From Maridesulfovibrio sp050916235 (lineage in GTDB: Bacteria > Desulfobacterota > Desulfovibrionia > Desulfovibrionales > Desulfovibrionaceae): a stretch of 64,000 nt of DNA. Every line of letters begins with the position of its first letter. The first letter of the stretch is position 1. The translations under genes were made by a program, and so were the position numbers. Shown here piece by piece: positions 22,688 through 32,171 of this stretch. Under the pieces are notes generated by a model. The model was not told the DNA's origin. It did no database searches and saw only the letters and a list, made by a program, of their open reading frames with translations. The stretch is from assembly GCF_050916235.1 (NCBI RefSeq), contig NZ_CP104854.1, forward strand, positions 2,480,001-2,544,000, read 5' to 3'.

Positions 22688-23149
22688 ATGAATGTGGAGT
22701 TAGCCAAACCGTTTATCAAGGCTGCTGTGGACGTCCTGTCCATGATGGCAATGATTACGCCTAAACCGGGGAAGCCGTATGTAAAGAAAGTCAATACGGC
22801 CACGGGCGATGTAACAGGGATTGTCGGGATAACCGGCGATATGAATGGGACAATATCAATAACCTTCACCAAGGGGTGTGCCATCGCTATTGTCAAGAAT
22901 ATGCTTGGAGACGATATACAGGATATTCTGCAGGATGTGCAGGATGCTGTCGGGGAAATCGTCAACATGGTTTCCGGACAGGCTCGTGCCGGCCTCGCTG
23001 AGCAGGGACTGGTTTTTTCCGGGTCCACTCCTTCGGTTATCATGGGGGACAACCATTCGATCACCCATATAGCCACAAGCCCGATCATGGCGATCCCCTT
23101 CACCACTGATTCCGGGGAGTTCACAATTGAGTTCTGCTTTGAAAAGTAG
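22688..23149 (+). CDS. cheX: CheX-type chemotaxis phosphatase
   Basis: 153 residues from the ATG at 22688, chosen over an upstream TTG because an AAAGGG ribosome site fits it. Residues 85-105 (QDAVGEIVNMVSGQAR) carry the E-x-x-N signature of the CheC/CheX/FliY CheY-P phosphatases. CheX removes phosphate from CheY to adapt the flagellar response. It is 32 bp upstream of a HEAT-receiver protein, which may be its substrate or regulator. Confidence 0.85.
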   Translation: MNVELAKPFIKAAVDVLSMMAMITPKPGKPYVKKVNTATGDVTGIVGITGDMNGTISITFTKGCAIAIVKNMLGDDIQDILQDVQDAVGEIVNMVSGQARAGLAEQGLVFSGSTPSVIMGDNHSITHIATSPIMAIPFTTDSGEFTIEFCFEK

Positions 23150-23181
23150 TTAAATTTCAATACATAAAGTGAGTTTATGAT

Positions 23182-24771
23182 ATGTCTATTTTAACGGGAT
23201 TCAGGGACAAATCATTTTTGGACAAAATCAGCATTCTGAATGAAATAGCTACGGGGAAGGATGTTGCGGAGCTTGATGACCTGCTTGAACTGTTCAAAAA
23301 TCCCCTTGATGACACTTCTGTTGATTATATGGTTGTAACCGCATTGAACGGCGTGCTTTCCGCGGATGAAGCCAGTGCGGTGAGGCTTTTGGAAACAGAA
23401 GATGAGAAATTGCGTATTCTTTGCATCAGGGTCTGCGGGGAATTCAGGTTCAAGAATGCAGTCCCGGCAATGCTCAGGATGGCGGACGGAGTGTCGGATG
23501 CTGATCTGCTTTTTGAGGTTCTGACATCTCTTTCCAAGATCGGCGGCGAGGAAGCACTTGAGCTTTACCGCGCCAACCTGAGCAACAGCGATGATCTGAT
23601 TGCTGTTATGTCGATTGAAATGATCGGCGAACTCAAGGATGAAGGTTCCATCAGCGGGCTTAAGGCTTTTGTGGAGCGCAACAACGAAGACGGAAATTTC
23701 GAGGTGTGCGACCTCACCACCTGGAAAGCCGTTGAGGCTCTGGCTTCCATCGGTACGGAAGAGTCCTTGAGCTTTATTGTCGAGAACCTGCATCACCGCA
23801 ACCCCACGGTGCGTAGGGTTGTAACGGATTCTCTTACTTCCCTTGGTGCTGCGGCTGTTCCCTACATCAAAAAAGGTATTGCACCGGGTGCCGGTAAGGA
23901 CGACATGATTCTTGCCGCCAACGTGCTTGGGTTTATTGGTGATAAGGAAGGCCTTGATGTGCTTATGGACGCTCTTGAAAAGGGCTACTCCGATGATTCA
24001 AGCGTAAAGTACGCCATATACGAAGCCATCGGCAGAATCGGAACCATGAAGGGTGTCATCAGCCTTATCGACGGGCTTGATGATGAAGATGAGCTGATTA
24101 CTGTTGCAGTCGTTACCGGCCTTGATTCTCTGGTCAATGCCGGGGTGATCAGGAAGCTTGTCGAGATGATCGGTGCCGGCGGCAGCAAGGGCGGAAAAAT
24201 CCTGCGGGCCATAGTTACCGCAAGGGCAGTAAATATTTTCGGAGGCCTTTACACCGAGGGCAAGATCGGGCGTTTTCTCATGAATGCCATTGCGGCCTCA
24301 AAAGACCATGTTGTGCATGATGCTTTCCGTGACAAGCTTCGTGAAATGGGCGGTGCTGAAGCCGAGGCGGATATTGCCAGACTGCCGGAAAGGGCGGTCG
24401 GCAGCGGGCGCAGGGCTCTTGCCGTTGATGATTCAAAGTCCATGCTTGCCCTGTATCGCAGCATTCTTACCGGAGCAGGTTACGAGCCCACAGTTGCCGA
24501 GAACGGTCAGGAAGCTTACGGGTATGTGGAAAGCGGAGAGATTTTCGACGTAATCATCTCTGACATGAACATGCCTGTGATGGACGGTATGGAATTTGTG
24601 TCCAAGCTTCGCCAGACCAATGGTTTCGAAGCCGTTCCTGTCATCATGGTTACTACCGAGTCGGAATACTCCCAGCAGGATCTGGCCCGTAAAACCGGGG
24701 TGAATGATTTCATAACCAAGCCTTTCACTGCCGATCAGTTGAAGGCAAAGATAGCTGAATTCATGGACTAG
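23182..24771 (+). CDS. HEAT-repeat protein with C-terminal CheY-like receiver
   Basis: 529 residues. Residues about 20-400 are HEAT/armadillo-like helical repeats of roughly 30-35 residues (for example SDDLIAVMSIEMIGELKDEGSI). Residues about 410-529 form a complete receiver: AVDDSKSML acid pair, phospho-acceptor Asp in VIISDMNMPVMDGMEF, Thr in VIMVTTES and Lys in FITKPF. The HEAT solenoid likely docks partner proteins under receiver control. It directly follows cheX and ends at a clear terminator. Confidence 0.85.
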   Translation: MSILTGFRDKSFLDKISILNEIATGKDVAELDDLLELFKNPLDDTSVDYMVVTALNGVLSADEASAVRLLETEDEKLRILCIRVCGEFRFKNAVPAMLRMADGVSDADLLFEVLTSLSKIGGEEALELYRANLSNSDDLIAVMSIEMIGELKDEGSISGLKAFVERNNEDGNFEVCDLTTWKAVEALASIGTEESLSFIVENLHHRNPTVRRVVTDSLTSLGAAAVPYIKKGIAPGAGKDDMILAANVLGFIGDKEGLDVLMDALEKGYSDDSSVKYAIYEAIGRIGTMKGVISLIDGLDDEDELITVAVVTGLDSLVNAGVIRKLVEMIGAGGSKGGKILRAIVTARAVNIFGGLYTEGKIGRFLMNAIAASKDHVVHDAFRDKLREMGGAEAEADIARLPERAVGSGRRALAVDDSKSMLALYRSILTGAGYEPTVAENGQEAYGYVESGEIFDVIISDMNMPVMDGMEFVSKLRQTNGFEAVPVIMVTTESEYSQQDLARKTGVNDFITKPFTADQLKAKIAEFMD

Positions 24772-24793
24772 TCTGATTGAGTAAAAGAACTCA

Positions 24794-24834
24794 GGCCGTG
24801 CAGTCGGGAATACTCCGGTTGCACGGCCTTTTTT
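24794..24834 (+). terminator. Terminator after the cheX-HEAT receiver pair
   Basis: Stem ggccgtgca/tgcacggcc (24794-24802 and 24820-24828) followed by six T. Confidence 0.85.
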
Positions 24835-24905
24835 GGTCGAAGCTGTTATTTGACATCCCCCTGTCCAACGGATGGGGTGAAAGTTTTTGCTGTAGTGAAC
24901 TCTGT

Positions 24906-25412
24906 CTAAAATTTTATGGAGGTCCTGCCCCACGGCTTGAAGATGGAAATCCATACCACCAGCAGCAGGCATCCGAAGAGAGCTGCTGCAGTGATTTCAT
25001 TGAGCATCTGGCTACGCAGATATTCCGGGGTCTGCAGGATCATTTCTTTTGCGTTGCCGGATAGTTCGCTCATCTGCTCCAGCCAGGGCATGTAAAAAAG
25101 AAAACCGAAAACAATAAAGCCGATGTTTACGGCCCACTTTACGATTAGCCATTTGAATTTAAAGAACCCCCAGTTGCTTTTCAGGGCGAAGATCAGTCCG
25201 CTTACCAGACAGCCGATGGCTCCGGCGGTTACAACATACTGATCAATGATCTTGAGGCATATGTCGCGCCCGAACAGCGCTTCTCCGGATACGGGGGTGA
25301 ACATGCTGTGCAGCAGGACCATGGAAAAGGCTCCTCCGCCCCAGAGGCAGGCACTGAGCATATGTATGGCCCTGACCAGTTTGGTCTGAGTCGGAGTGAG
25401 TTTTTCCATCAT
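24906..25412 (-). CDS. Four-helix membrane protein of unknown function
   Basis: 168 residues with four hydrophobic helices (about 15-35, 58-78, 88-108, 138-158). TKLVRAIHMLSACLWGGGAF in the first helix, with its His and Trp, recalls CopD/DUF2269-like membrane proteins, but the match is not firm. The start overlaps the stop of the hybrid kinase gene by 4 bp, so it is translated as part of the same unit and may work with that sensor. Confidence 0.55.
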   Translation of the reverse strand: MMEKLTPTQTKLVRAIHMLSACLWGGGAFSMVLLHSMFTPVSGEALFGRDICLKIIDQYVVTAGAIGCLVSGLIFALKSNWGFFKFKWLIVKWAVNIGFIVFGFLFYMPWLEQMSELSGNAKEMILQTPEYLRSQMLNEITAAALFGCLLLVVWISIFKPWGRTSIKF

Positions 25413-28400
25413 TTCATCCTGTTGTAGAGGTCCAGAATGGATTGCAGCAGGGTTCTCTGTTTTATGGGTTTGGATAGGAACTCATCTGCTCCGGCCTCAA
25501 TGCATTTCTGTCTGAAATCCGAGGAGGCGTGCGCTGTCAGTGCTATTACAGCAGTACGCTTTCTGCGCAGGGTTGCTTCCATTTCGCGGAATCTGCGCAG
25601 GAACTCGTAGCCGTCCATAACAGGCATTTCCATGTCCATGAGAATAAGATCGAACGTCTCATTCTGGGCCAGCCTCAAAGCTTCCTGACCGTTGGTTGCC
25701 ATAATCAGGGAAGTCTCAGTGTGCTTGATAAAATGCCTGATCAGTTCCCGGTTGGGGGTGTTGTCTTCAGCAAGCATGATCTTCAGCGGTGGGAGCTCCG
25801 GCAGATTCTTCTTGGCTGTTCCATTGGTCTTGCCAGTCTTTATGCCGAGCAGGCTCATGCAGCTTCTCAGCAGTTGTCTGCGTGTAGGTGGCAGGGTCAG
25901 CCCCTGTCCAGCAATTCCCCGGTCAAGCAGGGAAAGGTCAAAGCTCGCACCTCTCTGGAGCATTAACACCGGGGGAAGCTTGATCCCTTCCTTGCGGAAG
26001 GATTCAAGAAGGGCAAGCCCAGATCCTCCATTAAAGTTCAGATCATAAACAAGCAGGTCGTATCCTGCCTCTCCCGGATGCTTCAGCAGTGCCTTCAGGG
26101 ATTCCACGTTTGAACATGGCGCTGTATCTGATTTGAAGTAATTCAACGTTTCACAGATTGAATTCAAGGTTGCCTGATTGACCGCAGCAACAAGTATTCT
26201 GGCATATCCAAGGTCAGGTTGTTGCTGTTCGACTGAAACCGGATCACGAGGAAGCGGCAGGGTTATCGTGAAGGTACTTCCCTTTCCCGGAATGCTGGTG
26301 GCACTGATGGTCCCTCCCATGAGTTCGGTCAGTTTTTTACTGATGGACAGGCCCAGTCCCGAGCCCCCGAACTTTCTGGTTGTTGAACTGTCGGCCTGGG
26401 AAAAAGGTGCGAAGATGGCCTCAAGCTTATCCGGTGAAATTCCTATGCCGGTGTCGGATATGATGAACGAGATGTCATCGGAACCGCGTTCAACGCTGCG
26501 CTCTACCGTAATTCCCACTTCCCCGCAGGAAGTGAATTTTACGGCATTGGACAGGATATTGAGCAGAATCTGGCGTAGCCTTGTCGGATCGCCGAGTACG
26601 AATTCAGGTACATCCGGCTTGATTCTGCAGATAAGTTCAATGTTGCGGATCACCGCCGCAGTTGTCTGGAGGCCGATGATTGATTCAACTTCCTGCAACA
26701 GGTCGACCGGTATGGTTTCAAGTGTTACGTGGTTGGCTTCGATTTTTGAGAAATCGAGAATGTCGTTTATGATCGAGAGCAGGATTTCGCCCGATGATTC
26801 GAATATATTCACGTATTCGGCCTGCTCCTCGGACATGGGAGTGTTCTTGAGCAGGTCTGCCACGCCGATGATGGAGTTTAAGGGAGTCCTTATCTCATGG
26901 CTCATGCTTGCAAGAAAAGCGCTTTTCGCTTCGTTGGCCTCTTCCGCACGGATGATGGCCTGTTCCAGCTGCTCTTCAGTTTTCTTGTGTTCCTGAATCT
27001 CCTCGTTGAGGTCGGCTGTTTTCTCATCAACCAGTTTGGCGAGTTCTTCTCCTTTCTGGCGGATTGCCCTGAACCGCAATTGCACGATGATGATTACGAC
27101 TGTCGTCAGAGTAAGTACTGCAAGGCTTATGAACCACCATGTTTTCCAGAATGGTGGAATTATTCTTATTTTTACGCTGGTGCCGGTATCGTTCCAAACT
27201 CCGTCACTGTTTGATGCGATTACCCTGAAAATATACCGGCCATGGTCGAAGTTGGTGAAGGTTGCGGTCGCCTCGGCGGAAGCATCGATCCATTCGTTGT
27301 GAAATCCTTCAAGTCTGTATTTGTATTGGTTCAGCCTCGGGTTCTGATAATCAAGAGCTGCAAACGCGAAGGTGAACATGGAGTCTTTCCATGACAGGGT
27401 TATTTCCTTTGTTTCGGAAATATTGGCGCCCAGCTGCGCCGGAGAGTTCATGATATTAAGTCCGGTTATGACCACAGGGGGTGGAGTGGGGTTGATTTTG
27501 ATGTCCCGGGGATCGAACATGTTCATCCCCTTCAGGCCACCGAAATAAATCATGCCGCTCTGACCTCTGTTATAGGAGTTGATCCAGTACTCAATACCTT
27601 GCAGGCCGTCGGAAAGTCCGAAATTCCAAATTTTACCGGATACGGGGTCGAGGGTTGAAATTCCCTTGAATGTGGAGACCCAGACCTTGCCCTCGCTGTC
27701 CAGACAAAGTCCCTGAATGCCGTCATTGGCCAGGCCGTCTTTTTCCATGTAGCGGGTGAAAGTACCGGAGACGGGGTCAAATCTGTTAAGACCTTTGTCC
27801 GTTCCTACCCAAAGGGAGCCGTCAGCAGCTTCAGCAATGGGGGTTACCCGGTTGTTTGAAATGGAGGCGGGGTTTTCAGGATCATGTTTAAAGTGCTTGA
27901 ATGTGCCTTTTTCGCGGTCCATAAGGGCCAGCCCCTCATTGGTGCAGACCCAGAAATTATGGTTGCTGTCCTCGAAAATATTGCGGACGCGGCTGTGCTG
28001 TATGCTGCCGGGTATATCCGGATCCGGGGTGTAGTGTTTGAACTCTCCGGTCTTCCTGTCCAGTCTGTTGAGGCCCTTTTTACTGGTCCCTACCCATATG
28101 TAGCCCTGGCTTCCTTCGTATATCCACCAGACATTGTCCTGACTCAGGGAACGTTTGTTTTTCTTGTCCCGGCGGTATCGGGCGACGACCCCTTTATCCT
28201 TGTCCACAACGAAAATGCCGCTTTTGCGGGTTCCCACCCAGACCAGTCCCTGTGAATCCTGAAAAAGACAGTTGATCCGGTCTCCGCTGAGATTCCATGG
28301 GGCTGCAGATTTTTTGCTGTAGTTTCTGTATTCCCCGCTTTTGGGGTTATATATGCTCAGTCCGTTCTTGTAGGTTCCGATCCAGACAAGTCCTTCGCTG

Positions 28401-29578
28401 TCCTCGAGGAGAGCGCTTACTTCCTGTCCCGGTATGGTGTTGTCCTTCCACGGCTGGCGGTTTACCAGCCCGAAAGCCTGCATTTTGGGCGTAAGTATAC
28501 TCAGGCCGTCTGCGTAAGTCCCCACCCACAGAACGCCGGACTGGTCTTCGAGGATGCTGGTGACTTTGTTATCACTCAGGCTGTAAGGATCAAGCTGGTT
28601 GTTCTTGAAAAAGGCAAAACGCATTTCCTCGGGAGCCAGCCCTGCCGTTTCCGGGTATCTTCTGGCGAGCCCTTCAAGTGTGCCCAGCCAGAGGTTCCCT
28701 GATCCGTCCTCATAGATGTCGTTTATTTCAAGCGAACGGAACAACGTTTTAAAGCTGTCTGTTTCCGGGTTGTGGATCGAGATGCCTTTTTTGGTTCCTA
28801 TCCAGAGTTCCCCTTTGTTCTTCTGGAAGAAGCAGAGAATGGTGTCGTCACAGATAGTTGTGTCGCTCTTGGGGTTGTTATTGTACCGTTTGAAAGAGCC
28901 ATCTTTCTCCATGAACAGGTTAAGTCCGGCTGCAGTTCCGACCCATATCCGTCCGTCCATATCTTCGAAGATGGTACGTATTTCATTGTGGCTGATGCTG
29001 TCAGGGGAGTCGGAGTTTTCGAATTTCCTGAATCTGCCGCTGGCCCGGTCATAAATGTTGAGACCGCTGTGCGTACCGACCCACAGGCGTCCTTTTGAGT
29101 CTTCATAGATGCAGCTCACATTCTTGCCGGATATGGAATCAGGGTTATCCTTTTCAGGAATGAAATTGCGGAAGGTGTCAGTTGCGCGGTGGTAGTAGTT
29201 GAGTCCGCCGTCTTTGGTGCCTACCCATAAAAGCCCGGTACTGTCTTCATACAGGGCGCGGATATTGCTGTCGGACAGAGAGTCCGGGGATTTTGTGTTA
29301 GTGTAGATCTTTATGTGTCTTCCGTCGTAGCGGTTCAGGCCGTCATAGGTTCCGAACCACATGAATCCCCGTGAGTCCTGAAGCATGCACAGCAGAGAGG
29401 ATTGCGAAAGCCCCTCGTTGAGGGAAAATCTCTGAAAACGCAGTTCTTTCTGAAATGCCCAGACCTGCTGGACTGTTCCAAGAAAAATAGCCAGTACAAG
29501 TGTACTAATGATCTGTAAAAAGTATTTTTTACCATGCATAGGTCTGTCCGTCGCTGGCTGCGGTTTCAGAAGAGCCAT
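25409..29578 (-). CDS. Hybrid sensor histidine kinase with periplasmic two-propeller sensor
   Basis: 1389 residues. After a signal or anchor helix, about 650 residues consist of Reg_prop beta-propeller repeats of the form LLEDSEGLVWIGTYKNGLSI, then a Y_Y_Y domain (about 720-800), a membrane helix near 816, and a kinase core: H-box SMSHEIRTPLNSIIG near 893, N-box LRQILLNILSNAVKFT, and G boxes DTGIGI and GGSGLGLSISKKL. A first receiver (about 1130-1255) lacks the N-terminal acid pair and looks degenerate; the second (about 1262-1389) is complete (LAEDN, LMDMEMPVMDG, ALTAH, SKPI). There is no DNA-binding domain. An inner ATG at 29539 is an alternative start. Confidence 0.88.
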   Translation of the reverse strand: MALLKPQPATDRPMHGKKYFLQIISTLVLAIFLGTVQQVWAFQKELRFQRFSLNEGLSQSSLLCMLQDSRGFMWFGTYDGLNRYDGRHIKIYTNTKSPDSLSDSNIRALYEDSTGLLWVGTKDGGLNYYHRATDTFRNFIPEKDNPDSISGKNVSCIYEDSKGRLWVGTHSGLNIYDRASGRFRKFENSDSPDSISHNEIRTIFEDMDGRIWVGTAAGLNLFMEKDGSFKRYNNNPKSDTTICDDTILCFFQKNKGELWIGTKKGISIHNPETDSFKTLFRSLEINDIYEDGSGNLWLGTLEGLARRYPETAGLAPEEMRFAFFKNNQLDPYSLSDNKVTSILEDQSGVLWVGTYADGLSILTPKMQAFGLVNRQPWKDNTIPGQEVSALLEDSEGLVWIGTYKNGLSIYNPKSGEYRNYSKKSAAPWNLSGDRINCLFQDSQGLVWVGTRKSGIFVVDKDKGVVARYRRDKKNKRSLSQDNVWWIYEGSQGYIWVGTSKKGLNRLDRKTGEFKHYTPDPDIPGSIQHSRVRNIFEDSNHNFWVCTNEGLALMDREKGTFKHFKHDPENPASISNNRVTPIAEAADGSLWVGTDKGLNRFDPVSGTFTRYMEKDGLANDGIQGLCLDSEGKVWVSTFKGISTLDPVSGKIWNFGLSDGLQGIEYWINSYNRGQSGMIYFGGLKGMNMFDPRDIKINPTPPPVVITGLNIMNSPAQLGANISETKEITLSWKDSMFTFAFAALDYQNPRLNQYKYRLEGFHNEWIDASAEATATFTNFDHGRYIFRVIASNSDGVWNDTGTSVKIRIIPPFWKTWWFISLAVLTLTTVVIIIVQLRFRAIRQKGEELAKLVDEKTADLNEEIQEHKKTEEQLEQAIIRAEEANEAKSAFLASMSHEIRTPLNSIIGVADLLKNTPMSEEQAEYVNIFESSGEILLSIINDILDFSKIEANHVTLETIPVDLLQEVESIIGLQTTAAVIRNIELICRIKPDVPEFVLGDPTRLRQILLNILSNAVKFTSCGEVGITVERSVERGSDDISFIISDTGIGISPDKLEAIFAPFSQADSSTTRKFGGSGLGLSISKKLTELMGGTISATSIPGKGSTFTITLPLPRDPVSVEQQQPDLGYARILVAAVNQATLNSICETLNYFKSDTAPCSNVESLKALLKHPGEAGYDLLVYDLNFNGGSGLALLESFRKEGIKLPPVLMLQRGASFDLSLLDRGIAGQGLTLPPTRRQLLRSCMSLLGIKTGKTNGTAKKNLPELPPLKIMLAEDNTPNRELIRHFIKHTETSLIMATNGQEALRLAQNETFDLILMDMEMPVMDGYEFLRRFREMEATLRRKRTAVIALTAHASSDFRQKCIEAGADEFLSKPIKQRTLLQSILDLYNRMK

Positions 29579-29689
29579 TCAGCATTGATGCAGAATGTTT
29601 CAGATTTAATCTATGACAATATGGAGATCATGCAAGATAGCATACAGCAACGATCATATACATTATAAATCATCATCAGTCTTCCCTTA

Positions 29690-30889
29690 TTAGCTGGATA
29701 ATGATTCAGAGATTCTGTCCAGTGCCCAGTCAACCTGTTCAGAATTAATTACCAGCGGCGGTGCGAACCTTATTATGTTGTCGTGGGTTTCCTTGCAGAG
29801 CAGACCGTTCTCTTTAAGCTGTTCACAATATTTCCTTGCTCCTCCGGCTGATGGTTTGAATTCTACGGCAATAAGCAGCCCCCGCCCCCGAACTTCCTTT
29901 ATCTTGCTGTTTTTTATGCGTTCGAGACCTGCAAGAAATCTTTGTCCCATGTCTGCAGCATTCACGATCAGGTTTTCCTCCACGAGAACTTTAATTGCCT
30001 CTCTTGCTACAGCGCAGGCCAGCGGATTGCCCCCGAAAGTGGATCCGTGCTCTCCCGGGCGCAGTACTCCGAGTACTTCCGTGTTGGAGAGCACTGCCGA
30101 AACCGGATAAAAGCCTCCGGAAAGGGCTTTGCCCACAAGGGTAATGTCCGCCTCTATTCCTTCATGCTCTTCGGCCAGCAGTTTTCCAGTCCTCCCCAGC
30201 CCGGTCTGAATTTCATCAAGTATCAGCGTGATGTTGTTGGCAGTGCAAATTTCGCGAACTTCTTTCAGGTATCCTTCCGGAGGAATGATCACCCCTGCTT
30301 CTCCCTGAATTGGTTCCACCAGAAAGGCCACTGTATTCGGGGTGATTGTTGCTTCAAGGGCGCCGGCATTTCCGAAGGGAATGATCTTGAAACCGGGGGT
30401 GAATGGACCGAATCCCCGCCGGGACCCAAGGTCAGTGGAAAAGCTTACAATGGAGATGGTTCTCCCGTGAAAGTTGTCTCCGCAGACAATGATTTCGGCC
30501 CTGTCTTCCGGAACTCCCTTGACTTCGTAGCCCCATTTGCGCACGGCTTTGATGGCCGTTTCCACGGCTTCAGCTCCGCTGTTCATGGGCAGAACCTTAT
30601 GGGAATTGGTCAGGGCGCATAATTCTTCATAGAAAAGTCCCAACTGGTCGTTTCTGAATGCCCTTGAGGTCAGGGTCAGCTTTTGCAGTTGGTCAATCAT
30701 GGCCTGCCTTATGCGTGGATGGCAGTGCCCCTGATTTACTGCGGAGTAGGCCGACAGACAGTCCATGTATTTGTTGCCGTCAACATCCCAGACCCAGACT
30801 CCTTCTCCACGTTCAATAACTACGTCCAATGGTTTGTAGTTGTGGGCACCGTATTTCTCCTCGAGCTTGATGTAATCGGACTGCTGCAT
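29690..30889 (-). CDS. rocD: Ornithine aminotransferase
   Basis: 399 residues of the class-III PLP aminotransferase fold. Motifs are MDCLSAYSAVNQGHCHP (about 42-58), PMNSGAEAVETAIK, the aspartate of LILDEIQTGLGRTGK and the PLP lysine K254 in LVGKALSGGFYPVSAV. SAYSAVNQGH and FYPVSAV favour ornithine-oxo-acid transaminase (ornithine to glutamate-semialdehyde) over acetylornithine transaminase. No arginine-pathway genes adjoin it. Confidence 0.88.
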   Translation of the reverse strand: MQQSDYIKLEEKYGAHNYKPLDVVIERGEGVWVWDVDGNKYMDCLSAYSAVNQGHCHPRIRQAMIDQLQKLTLTSRAFRNDQLGLFYEELCALTNSHKVLPMNSGAEAVETAIKAVRKWGYEVKGVPEDRAEIIVCGDNFHGRTISIVSFSTDLGSRRGFGPFTPGFKIIPFGNAGALEATITPNTVAFLVEPIQGEAGVIIPPEGYLKEVREICTANNITLILDEIQTGLGRTGKLLAEEHEGIEADITLVGKALSGGFYPVSAVLSNTEVLGVLRPGEHGSTFGGNPLACAVAREAIKVLVEENLIVNAADMGQRFLAGLERIKNSKIKEVRGRGLLIAVEFKPSAGGARKYCEQLKENGLLCKETHDNIIRFAPPLVINSEQVDWALDRISESLSS

Positions 30890-31022
30890 GACTATCCATC
30901 TCCGGTAATGTGTTTTGTATGGAATGTTACTATAGTTTGTTCCCTTTTTCCAGCTTATTACATGTGCTTTGGGAGAATATATTCTGCCGCTGCCCTTATT
31001 CAGTTTTCTGAAGGATTAAAAA

Positions 31023-31052
31023 AGCCCCCATCATATTTTCATGATGGGGGCT
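31023..31052 (-). terminator. Terminator after the LOG-family gene
   Basis: Stem agcccccatcat/atgatgggggct with a six-base loop. Read on the minus strand it runs into a T tract, so it serves the gene ending at 31164. It lies about 110 bp after that stop. Confidence 0.8.
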
Positions 31053-31163
31053 AAACTGTATGCGCAGACAGGATTAAGTTCTGCTGTGGCGGAGTTGTTG
31101 CTTTTCCCGCAGGGCGGATGTGATCTTTATCTTAACTGTTCCGTCAAATGTCGAGGGTTGTCC

Positions 31164-31763
31164 CTACTGGCGTTTTATGGAGTGCTCAGGGCCTTTTTCT
31201 GTCCACTTGCTGAGCGTCGGTGCAACATAGCCATGGAAAGCTTCAATAATCCCGGCAGGAGTGTCAGCGGAGATGAGCATGTCCTTGTGGGCCTCGCGCA
31301 GAAATCCTTCCTCTACCACCCCGTTCAGGAAATGCATGAGGCGGTCATAGTATCCGTCAATATTAAGCAGTCCGCAGGGTTTGGAATGGAATCCCAATTG
31401 GGCCCAGGTGAAAATCTCAAATATTTCATCCATGGTTCCAATGCCGCCCGGAAGAGCTATAAATCCGTCCGAAAGCTCGGCCATGAGTGCCTTGCGCTCA
31501 TGCATGGAGTCAGTCACATGCAGCTCGGTCAGCCCGAAGTGTGCAACTTCTTTTTTCACAAGGCTTTCTGGAATGACTCCGACTACTTCGCCGCCTGCTT
31601 CAAGGGCGCTTTCAGCCAGAATCCCCATCAGTCCCATGTTGGAGCCGCCATATACGGTTCTGATCTTGCGGCTGGCGAGTTCTCTGCCCATATTTCGGGC
31701 CGCCGCGGCGTATTTAGGGTCATTTCCGGGGTTGGCTCCCAGAAATATACATATACTTTTCAC
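31164..31763 (-). CDS. LOG-family (TIGR00730) nucleotide phosphoribohydrolase
   Basis: 199 residues, Rossmann-like. It has MHERKALM (87-94) and PGGIGTMDE (105-113), the two conserved motifs of LOG/lysine-decarboxylase-like proteins that cleave ribose 5-phosphate from cytokinin riboside or purine monophosphates. The nucleotide substrate in this organism is unknown. Confidence 0.88.
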   Translation of the reverse strand: MKSICIFLGANPGNDPKYAAAARNMGRELASRKIRTVYGGSNMGLMGILAESALEAGGEVVGVIPESLVKKEVAHFGLTELHVTDSMHERKALMAELSDGFIALPGGIGTMDEIFEIFTWAQLGFHSKPCGLLNIDGYYDRLMHFLNGVVEEGFLREAHKDMLISADTPAGIIEAFHGYVAPTLSKWTEKGPEHSIKRQ

Positions 31764-32171
31764 TGGTTATTCTCCTGTCTGAGGCTGTTAGCTCTTGTAC
31801 ACAATTGGTGTTGTTGAGGTGTTATAGTCCATAGTTCGTTGTACTGCAAATTTCAGCATATCTGTTGCCTGGCAAGCTTATTTCATTTGTAGCATTCCTT
31901 AATATGTATGGTATATTATCCTATTGCAGGTGTATTTATATACAATTTCTGCGAGTGAGTACTTTCTTTGCTTTTGTTGCGTAGCTTTCAATTGCTCGGG
32001 CTAATGTTTCTTGATGCTCTGGTTGTGGCCCTACTTGCTGAATAAATTGTCTATTCGTTTGCGGAGCAATGATAATTTCACCTGCCACCCTGTTTAATAT
32101 CCCTGATGAGGTGATTTATTTTTTTATGTGTAATAAGGTGGGGGTAGGGACATAGTCAGGGGGGAGCCCTC
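31764..32171. other. Gene-free AT-rich stretch
   Basis: About 400 bp between divergent genes with no plausible coding frame. A GGGGGAG ribosome site just before 32172 belongs to the downstream gene. No clear promoter or hairpin is seen. Confidence 0.5.

Noticed and set aside
22636..23160. 174-codon frame opposite cheX
   Set aside because: cheX carries the family signature and a ribosome site; the opposite frame has neither.
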